A stretch of DNA of 64,000 bases, from assembly GCA_032358165.1 (NCBI GenBank), contig JAALGY010000052.1, forward strand, positions 1,364,001 through 1,428,000, read 5' to 3'. Below the pieces are notes generated by a model. It ran no database searches. It was not told the DNA's origin and was given only the letters and a program-made list of their open reading frames with translations. Shown here one piece after another: positions 1-10,066 of this stretch. Position 1 is the stretch's first letter. Each line of letters opens with the position of its first letter. Origin of the DNA: Diplosphaera chodatii. Its lineage: Eukaryota; Chlorophyta; Trebouxiophyceae; Prasiolales; Stichococcaceae. A program made the translations under genes and the position numbers.

Positions 1-70
1 ACATCCGTCCATCACTGAGGGGCTCAAGGATTTTGAATCCACGCTCACCATTCGGCTCCACGTGCTGCAG

Positions 71-601
71 CACTCTGACCTGGCTACAGGACAGAACCTC
101 CCAGGTACAAGGCACAGCACACTAAACACTTGTAATCAGACACACGCAAACTGAGTACAGTATGACCTTCACACATACCTCCAGATTGCCAACTGCTCGT
201 CGTTGCTGCATTGAGCAGGAGTATTCTTCTTCATTGAGCCCAGCCCAGTGCAGGTGGGTGCCCCCGCCCGCTGTTGTGCTTGTCCGTAAAGCAGACAGCT
301 TCAAATTTCCTGCCGCTGCATGCTCACAACCGGACTTTCGATTGTGGCTGCAGGTTCGGCTCACAGAGCGGCGGTCGTCATTTGCAGAGTTTTTGACGAG
401 TGCATGTGCCATTGTAGGGTGAGTTTCGTATGTAACCGTTGCACTTTGCAAGCATCTGTCATGTCATGTTATGTAGGCACCAGGTGACATTGTGTGTGCA
501 ATTGCAGGGGAGTCTTCACAGTCAGCGGTCTTGTAGATGCTTTTATCTACCACGGCAGTCAGGTCATCCGGAAGAAGATGGAAATTGGCAAGTTCGCATA
601 G
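71..601 (+). CDS. ERGIC/ERV41-46 family cargo receptor, C-terminal end (5' part outside window)
   Basis: This is the 3' end of an ER-Golgi cargo receptor that cycles in COPI/COPII vesicles. Modelled exons are about 71-104 (it may begin before base 1), 219-253, 354-418 and 508-601 (stop TAG). Spliced in frame they give LPGVFFFIEPSPVQ, then a TERR-type motif, CAIVGGVFTVSGLVD, a FIYHG segment and a terminal KKMEIGKFA. This matches the ERGIC1/ERGIC3 luminal end, the second membrane helix and the short cytosolic tail. The CAIVGG-VFTV helix is the strongest signature. ERGIC1 and ERGIC3 cannot be separated from this fragment. A TGTAA poly(A) motif lies at 778-782. Confidence 0.85.
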
Positions 602-927
602 GTGTGACATAGCGAGGGCCTGCGTCACGGCGGACTGCTGCGTCACAAGCAGCAACGTTGGGACAGGGGCTTGCTAGCACCTCTGTTGCCTGGTACGGGC
701 ATTACAGACAGAAGGCAATAGCAGCTTGCGGATCCGTTTACATGTGCTTACACGGCACATAAAGCACTGGTCCGCTGTGTAATGCTGCACTCTTCTACCT
801 GCACTCTTCTACCTTTCCTGGATCTTAGCATAATCATGCTGCAGCTCTGCTGCATACATGCTAAGACCCGCGTTTCAACGCTCTGACATCTGGCATACGC
901 TATGGTGCTGCTCATAGTGTAATACTG
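602..927. other. Convergent intergenic spacer with a short tandem repeat
   Basis: This spacer separates two convergent gene ends. It holds a TGTAA motif at 778-782 for the upstream gene and TTACA near 701, which could serve the minus-strand gene. A perfect 14-bp unit (tgcactcttctacc) is repeated at 786-799 and 800-813. No further coding signal is seen. Confidence 0.6.
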
Positions 928-3604
928 CTACCTTACACTGGCATTTGGAAGCTTTGACGTCACTGGTCCCGCCGATGTCATAAACTTGACACCCTGCGTA
1001 TTGGCACCACGTTCAAGCCGGTGAGTGCACAACGACACCGAGTGGCAACTGACGTCTATGCGTCCTGCAAATCTGCATATACACTTACCCACACTGATTG
1101 GCGTATCACTGCCCACCTGATAGACTGCGATGCCGGTGGCATCGGTCTTCAGAGAAGGCGCCAGCTCCTCAAACACCTTCTTCTTCGGGTTCAGCTGTAC
1201 CTCTGGCTCACCTGCTGGAGCAAAGTTGCTGTGACCAACAAGCAACGATGCGAGCACTACCTCTGGCTCTGACCATTGCTCTTGCACAGTGTCATTTGAA
1301 ACGTCCACCTTTTTTACTAGACCACATCAGTACCTTCATGGCCCTCGAAGGTTATGCGCTCGCCAATGGCAGCGCCCTCAGGTGGCGAAATGGGATCCAC
1401 TGCCGTGTGGTCCTCGTTGGACGAGCACAACACCATGCCCGCGCTGGGGATGCCCACCCTGTGCCAACAACAACATGGCAGTCTATCAGGACATGCTGTG
1501 CTGCCCACACCTTGCACCACTGGAATGTCGATGCTCTGCCACGTCGTGCATGCCAGCAGGTGTTCAGCAAGCAGGGTCAGGCGCTGACGAGCGTGGGAAG
1601 TGCGCACAGCTTTGCGGGCTTCAGATTGGCCAGCACCACTACACGCCGGCCGCGCATGTCCTCCAGCGACACGAAGTTGCGCAGCCCGCTTACAATCTGA
1701 GGAGTGCAGAAGCAGTGCAAGGTTCAACAAAGTACCACATCAGATGAGGTGCGGCGTGCTTGACGCTACCTTGACGTCGAGCCAACAGTCAGGGCGTGTT
1801 CCTGGCGTGTGAAGTTTGTATGAAGCCCAGTTTGACATAATTTGAAGAAGCACCGTGCGGGGCTCAGCCTCGCCCAGATCGATCTTCTCCACGTAGAGCT
1901 TCTCCGCGTCTGGATGGTTCTCCACATCCACAACCTGGCGCCGCAGTACAAGCAACAACATGTCAAACTCATCACCGACACGGGATGGCCTCGATGTACA
2001 TTTGGCCAGACCTCGCCTCAACATGTTGCAGTTGGCGGGCATGCCGACCGCGTACCTTGCCAACCCTGATGTCCAGTGCAGTGATGCTGGCGGGCTCCCT
2101 GACTGCAGGCGCTGCTGGCGGCTTCTCCTTCTTCGTCTTCTTCTCCTTCTTTCCACCAGCTGGCATGCCATTCTGCTCAGCAGGCAGTGCTGCTGCTTCC
2201 GTGGCACCCGATGTGGGCGGCTCCACAGCTGCCTCCTTCTGTGGGACAGAGCCTGGCGCTGCGGCTGCCTTGCTGTCGGTGCTGCCTTTGCCCTTGTCTG
2301 CTGCCTTGTCCTGCACAAAGGTGCAACACAACCTCCTGGTCCTTGCTGGTGATGTGCTGCATGAACAACTGTGTGTTCTCACGCTAAGAGGGCCTCAGGG
2401 TGAAAAAGCCTGTTCCCGCCAGGCCAGCGGAACACATTCTGGGAGCTGCTGCAGGAGCAGCGCCCACCTTAGCTGCAGGGGCGGGCGGCGGTGGCGGCCG
2501 GAAGGGCGGCTTTTGCACGCCCACCTTGGCGTGCGTGCTGTGCGTATCTGCTGTGTGCTGAATGTGGTCGAACCTGCAGTTACCCATATCAGCTGGAGTA
2601 TAGCAGTCCTGTGCAACAGGACTTTGCTACATGTGATCACTCTGTGATGAATGTCTCTATATGATAGCCGCTCTCTGATAGATCACGTGCATGGAGAAGG
2701 TGGCACTGTCATACTTGTACTCACCACCGCACGAGGTTTACGTGCTCGTCAACCTGCTGCTGGGAAAATGCTGACACCGCTGGGTGCGCTGCCGCGAAAA
2801 CTGCAAAGTCGGCGACCGTTATGGCATGGCCAGCCAGGTAGTTCCGGGTCCGCAGGTGCTCATTCACCTGACAATCACTTGCAAGTGTCAGCTGCCAGCA
2901 TACATCAACACGTTGCTCGACCGCTTGGCAACATTTGCAGAGGTGACGCCCAACGGCTGAGCTGATCACAAACACTAGACTAACTACCTTCTGCAGCTTG
3001 GCATCTGTCATGCTGCCACCATCTGCATCCAGGAACTGCAGCCATTCGCCCACCTGCATGTCACAGGTGACAGCTCGATGCACAACATCTGCGTTCACAG
3101 CTTACCCACACCTGCGTCATGTACAGCATCCTGCTGGTCACGGTGAATCCTTCACCAGGTTGGGTGTGTTCAACGTTAATTTGCTCAGCTCATGCTGTAC
3201 TGCAGCAATGTTGCACCTGTTTCTGGACCTCCTCATCGCCGCCCAGCAAACTTTGCTTTTTCCGGCTCTGCTCTGCCAGCGCCCGCAGAGCGTCTGCATA
3301 CCCAGTGACGGTGCTCCACGGCTTGCCAATTGCCTTTGTGGACATCTGCACGCGGTCCAGGCTGGCATCTGTCATGAGCTGCGGCTGGCTTCCATAGGCG
3401 TACTGTCCCAGCATGGCGAACGCGGCGCCAGACACATCCGTGGGCAGCTTCACCTGCGTCGCCTGCATGCATGCACGTGTGTGCTGCGTCTGGCCCAGCA
3501 CACCCTTGCCAGCCGTTGCCTTGGCTACACAAGCACATACGCCCACCTGAATGCCTCCGACCGAGCTGGGTGAACAGGCAAACATGGGGACACAGGCTTA
3601 CCAT
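928..3604 (-). CDS. AIMP1/Arc1p-like tRNA-binding protein (GST-C-like N-terminus plus EMAPII OB fold)
   Basis: This is a non-catalytic tRNA-binding cofactor of aminoacyl-tRNA synthetases, with the same layout as plant AIMP1-like proteins. Exons on the minus strand: 3604-3602 (ATG only, tentative), 3453-3217, 3053-2988, 2867-2725, 2573-2468, 2310-2056, 1934-1854, 1696-1608, 1458-1334, 1211-1117 and 993-928. The N-terminal half is GST-C-like, with the sequence [19 protein letters not shown] proline-rich and then a charged Lys/Ala linker ([10 protein letters not shown]) follow. The C-terminal OB fold has [61 protein letters not shown] and a final TSAG motif. All phases join cleanly except that the start codon is uncertain. 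The family delivers tRNA in the cytosol; an organellar role cannot be excluded. Confidence 0.88.
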
Positions 3605-4149
3605 GCTGCTCGCGGCGGCAGAGGGACCACTATGCTGTGGCCTGCTGGCGCGACTGACGTGACTTGGGCGTTCAGCTCACTGCGAAGCGTTACAACACAA
3701 GTGTGTGAGACGCAAAGTACGTTGGCGCACAGTCTGTGCATCTGCAAATGCACAGCTAATAAGCTGAACAACATCCCTGTCTGAACTGGTGCTGGCAGAT
3801 CCTGCACCTGCATGCACGTGAGGCGGCCATAGTGTTCTAGAGTGTTTGCAGCCACAACACAGCACGTTTGCCCCCGACAACAGACTTGCACAGCTGGTTC
3901 CCAAATTTGGTTTTGGCCCTGGCGGTCGCAAGCAACCCATTCCTCGACAATTGCGCCTTGTCTCGGAGATTGGAGCTATTCCAGCAGAGCAAATACGCAA
4001 ACAGCACACTGTTGCTAAGTGGACTGCCTCTGTTGAGCTTCTCCTAGCAGTACCTTGACTCCAAAGGGCTTGCTCAAGCACTGTAGTAGCAGCAGCCGAC
4101 CCCAGGGGCGCTCCCTGGCGGTCTGCGGCGGCTTCGCAAATCTGGCAGC
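3605..4149. promoter_or_regulatory. Divergent promoter region between the AIMP1-like gene and MAK16
   Basis: About 545 bp separate two divergent start codons. It should contain both core promoters and the 5' UTRs. No TATA box or other element can be assigned, and no conserved protein segment was found. The minus-strand gene might have an extra 5' exon here, because its present model starts with an ATG-only exon. Confidence 0.45.
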
Positions 4150-5954
4150 ATGCAGCATGACGAAGTCATTTGGCAGGTGCACGCAGACCGCTGCACTGGC
4201 GTGTGCGATGCAGGCTCTCCTGCTACTCGAGAGCGCAGCCCTGCGTGCACGCCATGTGGGCGGCTTCGCATGCTCGCCGCACGCTCGCTGCACGCAGCGA
4301 AGGATTTGCTGAGCAAGCAAGCGTGGCAACACACGCTGACCACACGATTGCGTGTTGCAGGTCATCAACCATGATTTCTGCAGCTACAAGGCGAAGACGA
4401 AGTCCTCCTCAGGCGGCGTGCAGACATTCTGCCGCAACGAGTACAATGTGACCGGCCTTTGCAATCGCAGCTCCTGCCCGCTGGCAAACAGCCGCTACGC
4501 CACCATCCGAGAGGAAGACGGCCGCTGCTACCTGTACATTAAGACCATTGAGCGGGCGCACACTCCGCGCAAGCTCTGGCAAAAAATCCGTCTTAAAAAG
4601 CAGTATGCAGATGCGCTCAATCAGGTGAGGGGCTTTCGGCGTCAGATGCAGCCAAGGCGTCGCTGCATCCCACGCCCCACCGTGTGCACAAAACCGCGCG
4701 GGCAAACAACTGCTGCGATGCAACAGCTTGGCATCTGTTAATCTATGGCGCTACACTGCTGAGACGCAGGTGGATGAACACCTGGCATACTGGCCAAAGT
4801 TCTTGGTGCACAAGAACAAGCAGCGGCTGACGAAGATCACACAATACCTCATACGCATGCGCAAGCTGGAATCCAAACCGCGTCTCAAGATGGTGCCGCT
4901 TGCCACAAGGTGCTTCCTTCCCTACAGTCCTTTGTTGCATGTCCCATTGTGGCAGCCTTGTGCATATTTCCACTTCGAAGCATGTTCTTTCCTATCTGCA
5001 TTGCCTCGCCGTGAAGTCTGAGCTGTCGACGATTCCCACTGTGTTGCATGGTCTGCTGTGCAGAAAGGAGCAGCAAACACGGCGAAAGCTCGAAAAGGCT
5101 GAGACAGCGGCCAAGCTGGAGACCACCATCGAGAACGAGCTGCTAGAGCGGCTGCAGAAAGGCACATATGGCGACATCTACAACTTCCCCACTCGGGAAT
5201 ACCTCAAGGTGAGGGTGACTGGCAGCAGAGCATGGCCTGCAGGCTGCAGCGTGATGTGGGGCCATGGCTCGACCTTTGCACCCTGCTCATGGTTTGCATC
5301 CTGCGCTGGTGCAGCTTGACAAGATTGCACGCATCCGCCGTCGCAGGTGCTTGAGCAAGAGGAGGAGAAGGAGGAGGAGCAGGAGGAGCAGTTTGTTGAG
5401 GGCGACGAGGATGACGACAGCGAAGCAGAGGTAAGACGGTCAAAGGACGGCGTGCTCATGGCAACATCCTGTTGTATTGTGGATGCGATTGCTTCCAGCC
5501 CTGCTGACAATAAAAGTTTCACCACTTCAGCGGCAAAACACGCCGATGCAACGCGCAGGAGGAGAACGAGGAGGAGATCGAGTACCTCGACGATGTTGAC
5601 TTTGCGGAGTCGGACGAGGACATCGAGGATGCAGCATTCGGCAGCGGCAGCGATGCGTCAGAAGGTGCGCATGCTGCTGTCTGATGCATGAACTGAACTT
5701 GTCCCAGAACGGCTGATGCGCTTCTGGTAGGAGCTCACGACACTGCTTTCATGGCATACACCACAGCCCATGTGTTGCGCTGCCTAGGGTCAGAGCCTGA
5801 GGATGAGGCGGCGGCCGGCAGCAGGGGGGGCAGCAAGCGGAGCGTGCCAGGACAGCAGCCTAGCAGCGTCGGGCCCCGCAAGCGCTCGCGGCGGCAGGGC
5901 GCCTTGGAGCTTGAGTTTGAGGAGGAGCGGGAGGACATGCGAGCAGTGCGATGA
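4150..5954 (+). CDS. MAK16: MAK16, 60S ribosome biogenesis factor
   Basis: This nucleolar protein is needed for pre-60S maturation and 27S pre-rRNA processing. Exons: 4150-4176, 4361-4624, 4770-4909, 5064-5208, 5347-5430, 5559-5664 and 5788-5954. The product starts [19 protein letters not shown] and continues with [48 protein letters not shown] and [13 protein letters not shown]. These are hallmark MAK16 blocks in the expected order. The conserved cysteines of the N-terminal zinc-binding segment are present. The C-terminus has the usual acidic stretch ([18 protein letters not shown]) and a short basic KRSRR segment. Every intron joins in phase. The length matches the family. Confidence 0.96.
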
Positions 5955-6860
5955 CGTTGCACCGCGATTCTGTGGGCAAGCTTATTGATATAGGGTTTAG
6001 GAGAGCGTGTGCGTGTGAATGAGTTTCCATGAGACGTGCGCCCGGTCAGCGGACTGGTGCCTGTTGCGACGCCGATGTGGCAACACAGCTTGACTTGTGT
6101 GGTGTGAAATGTGACGTTGCCTCTGAGCCCCAGGCTGGCGAGCACAATGTAGACCAGGTGGTGATGGTGGTGCTGTTGCATGGGGCATCGCTGCAAAGTA
6201 CTAAGTGGTACCTCACTCATCATAAACTTTTCAGGTTTCAGCTCCTTGCGACCTCCTCACATCATACAGCGCTGGTGGGCTGCACTGCAACACTGCCAAA
6301 GTGCAGCCTGTGCAACACAAGCAGCCTTTGTGAGCTGCTCACTAACAGCTTTCGCTACTTTGTCCTGACCTCAGGCGAGACGCTGTGCACAAGGCTCGCA
6401 TCAGCAGCACAATCGTGGAAAACCCTGCCCCGTGTAGCACCCTTTGCACCAGCCAGTCTGTCAGGGGCTTATGTTGAAGCATTCTTGAGCAGTTCAGTGT
6501 GGCTGACGGCGTTGCGGCTGGCCCCTAGCCAAATCTGACCACACTCATCAGGGACTCTGTAGGCGCGGCGCTGGCGCCCGCCCAAGACGGGGAGCAGCTA
6601 CAAACCGCCACAGCAGAACAGAAGGCAGACCACCAGAGAGACAGCATCCAGCACGTGCCAGAAGATAGCGGATAAGGCACACTGACAACCGCATCTACAC
6701 CAGTGAGCGCATCCTTGCGCGGGGCTGAGTCTCAGCACCAAACAGCAGCTGTTTGCTCAACATGTCTGTTTGATGTCATTCATGTTTGTTTGATGTCTAG
6801 GACCCAAATTCAATGTTGAGACCCAAATTCAACATCTGCGAATTCTGATTGCAAGTGGGT
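5955..6860. other. Intergenic region with a possible unassigned coding exon and repeat pairs
   Basis: About 900 bp lie between the MAK16 stop and CWC25. From an acceptor-like site at 6527-6528, an open segment (6529-6675, ending TAA) encodes 48 residues rich in Gln, Ala and acidic residues, beginning PNLTTLIRDSVGAALAP. It could be the last exon of a small gene, but no upstream partner or homologue is recognised. Two adjacent imperfect tandem pairs occupy 6761-6797 and 6801-6832. Confidence 0.3.
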
Positions 6861-9664
6861 GGAGGTTTGGGATTCCTAAACAAAAAAACATGGTGAGCTT
6901 GTGCACCCATGGGCGGTCATGCAGCCTGACAACTGTGTGGCGCGAGCTGCTGTCTGTGGTGCTGGGTTGCAGCAGTATCATTGGTGTGCTGCATCGTGGA
7001 CAGGCACCCGGGGCGCATGCAGAACCAAGAGCGTCTGTGGAAGGCGGAGGAGGAGGCAGCGGCCGAGCAGCGGTCGCTGGCTGAGCTGCGCAAGAAGATC
7101 GAGGACGAGCGCGGTCGGGAGGAGCTGCGGCAGGCTGCCATCGCTGGCGGTCATCAGAAGTGCGTCTTGCCACATGTCTTTTGGGCAGCGAGCACCGCTT
7201 TGCCATGTTTGCAGTGCAGCCCACAACACAGGCTGAGGAGCTTCTCGATGTAATGCGTACAAGGCTGCTGCGTTCTGCTGCAGGGCTGCAGACAGGCTGG
7301 ACTGGATGTACCAGGGCGGCATGACCGCAAAGGTGGAGGCCGACAAGCGACAAGAGGAGGCCATGCTCGGCAACGCGCCGGTGCCGGCCCAGGAGGGCGA
7401 CAAGGAGGTGCGCCCAGCGCTTGGTGGTGCTGAGGGCTTCGCAGCGATGGTTGGACAGCTGTGGTGTCAGAGGATGGTGCTGATACCGATTGGTGCATGT
7501 GTGTCATGTCCAGACACAGGTATTGATGCTGTCATCGGTGCAGCCCAAACCGGATCCCGCGATTGCAAGCTGTGCTGCTGTGTGATCAATGCAGGTCAGC
7601 CGGCTTGAGCAGGCAACCCTGCTGCCCTCGTTCTATGCGGAGGACACACCAACGGCGGCCAATGAGACCTGGGCGCGCCTGCATGCGGACCCGCTGTTTG
7701 CCATTCGGCAGCAGGAGGTGTCGGCGCGCAAGCAGGTTGTGCAGAACCCTGCGCAGATGCTGCGCATCAGGCAGCAGGTGAGCTGGGTTGAACCTGTCGG
7801 CAGAGATGTCGCTGTCTGCCTGCTGTGCACTCAACACGGGAAGAGGCGACTACTAGCTACCTGCTGCAGCACCGTAATGTGTCATGTGGCCAGACCAAGC
7901 CTCAGTCACAGCCGAGTGCATTTGCGCGTTGCATATTCAGGTGCAAGCGTTGAAGGAGCAGCAGCTGGCGAAGAAGCTGGCAAAAAAGGAGGCGAAGGCA
8001 GCGAAGAAGGCAGAAAAGGCCGCCAAAAAGGAGCACAAGGGAGGCAAGCAGAAGGATGTGCCAGCGCCACGGCAGCAGTCTCCTGATGCGCTGCCCAGCT
8101 TCAGCCACCATGCCTCTCGCAACGGACACTGGCAGGATGCTGGCACATACAGCAATTGCGGCGATGTGCACGCTGGAGGCAGCCACCGCAGCAGGGATGC
8201 TCATGGCGGTGGGGACCGCTATGCCAGTGGTCGGGACCACCACATCAGCAGCAGGGAGCGCCATCACGACAGCAGCAATGGCCATGTCAGGGAGGAAAGG
8301 CGGCCCGACCGCCGAGGCCGCCATGATCGGCCCGAGGATGCAGAAGCTGGCAACACAGCAAAACGGCAGCGGCGCTCAAGGTCAGGGCCAGCAAACACAC
8401 AACTGGCTGTCACCCTAGTACGCTGTGCTGAGTCGAGCACTGCGTCAATATGTGTAGGTGCATGTCATCGCGCTAATGTGCAGTGCATGGACGCTGCACA
8501 GGTCGCCGGATGAGCGGGCACAGCGTCGCGGCAGCCACCAGAATGGGCACACAGCCGAACCGCGGCCTCACCGTGACCAGCCCTCAGGTACTTGTGGGGC
8601 CTGCCGAACTCAGTGAGCTACGTTTCCAAAGTGTCGCTCATGAGGCAAGGCAGGATGTTGCTGCATCCTACTCCCCTCGGGCCGGCCACATGGTCCTGTG
8701 CCATTGCAGGGGAGAGGGCGCACCCTGCAAGGCATCATGCAGATGGCGCATCGGCGCAGGCAGGCGCCGACATTGCCTATGGCCTTAATGCCAGCGAGCA
8801 CCAGGGCAGCGATCGCAGGTCGGCAGCCTTGTACCAGCATCTATGGGATGCTGGTGCAATGACACATGGTTGCTGTCAGCTTGACATTGTGCCGCCTCCT
8901 GGCCCCAAGCAGCCCATTGCTGCTGCCACTTTATGCTGACTTGCTTCGAGTGACTGCAGTGAGCATGCGGCCGCGACACGCAAGCGGCTGGAGGAGGCCG
9001 CCGAGGCAAAGGAGGCTGCTGACAAGGCGGCAAATGCCGCGCGGAACGAACGCCGCAAACACACCGCTGGCCGCCTCACTGCGGAGGTCTGTTGGGATTT
9101 GCCGGCACCCCCGTATGCTAAACTGATGAATGACAGTCGTCAGGGTGGTGGGCAGCATGCATGGCAACACAAGCAAGGCTTTCTTACAAACCCTGAATCT
9201 GTGAGTGCTATGCTGCGCAGGAGAAGGCGGCTCGGCTGGCAGAGATGACAGCCAACGCTAGCGCGCATGATGACAGTCGCTCGCAGCGTTTGCAGCGCGA
9301 GGCTGGCAGGGACGCAGCAGCCCAAGGTGACCGTCCCCACCGAACGGGTTCAGAATGTGCTGCAATCTACGCCTCACTTCATGGTACCGTTCACGCTATC
9401 CGCACCAAGACGGGGTGCAGCATACGTTTCAACGGCGGTCAGCTGCCCTGCTTTGAGGTCTGAATGTTACCAGTGTCTGCTGCAGAAGCGGAGGAGACTG
9501 GACAGCCTCGGCATCACTCGGAGTCAGCGGCTTTCATGAACAAGGCGCAGAAGGAGATGTATGGCACGGCGGGCGACGCCGGCAGCCTGGAGGACCGCGT
9601 GACGCGCCGCAAGTACTACATTGACCGGAAGCCGGATGACAGCAATGCGTTCCGCCGCGGCTAG
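6857..9664 (+). CDS. CWC25: CWC25 pre-mRNA splicing factor
   Basis: CWC25 joins the activated spliceosome to promote the first transesterification step. Exons: about 6857-6892, 7004-7159, 7284-7407, 7595-7777, 7941-8380, 8502-8587, 8710-8818, 8960-9086, 9221-9325 and 9486-9664. The start reads GGGLGFLNKKTWHPGRMQNQ, the family's N-terminal CIR-like motif with its invariant KTWHP. It continues with ERLWKAEEEA, a DWMYQGGM block, a DPLFAIRQQE block, and Lys- then His/Arg/Ser-rich low complexity. The C-terminal SLEDRVTRRKYYIDRK block closes the match. No in-frame ATG precedes GGG: the preceding codon is GTG, or the start codon is split by an intron ending at about 6856. The 5' boundary is therefore tentative. 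Confidence 0.9.
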
Positions 9665-10066
9665 GGCCTTGCCGTGAGCTACCAGCCTTGGCTCCTTGCT
9701 GAGGGCTCGTGTCCCTCCGCGTACTCTGTGTCATCTGGCCTGCACTCGACTGGTCGAAGGACGTACCGTCCAAGTGAAGTGTACAATCAGCATTCACAAG
9801 TAAAGCAATAGGGCTAGCCAGTTGACCAGTGTCAGATTCATTGTTGAGAGCCAGTGGCAGATGCCATGGAACTTCCGGCTTCCACGCACGCTCCCTCAAG
9901 CTGCAGACCGACGCCCTGCGCAGGAGCCAGTAAGGTTCAGGGTGCGCGACACCTTTCAGAAGGAGCACATATCTGCGCATAGCAAATGCCGCCAGTTTGT
10001 GGCTGCAAGGAGCACGGATGCGGTGTTGAAGGGCAGTGAAGCATTTGAAGTCATCAGTTGGCTAGG
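9665..10066. promoter_or_regulatory. Spacer between CWC25 and DHCR7
   Basis: About 400 bp separate the CWC25 stop from the DHCR7 start on the same strand. It should hold the CWC25 3' UTR and the DHCR7 promoter. No conserved coding segment or clear element was seen. Confidence 0.4.
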
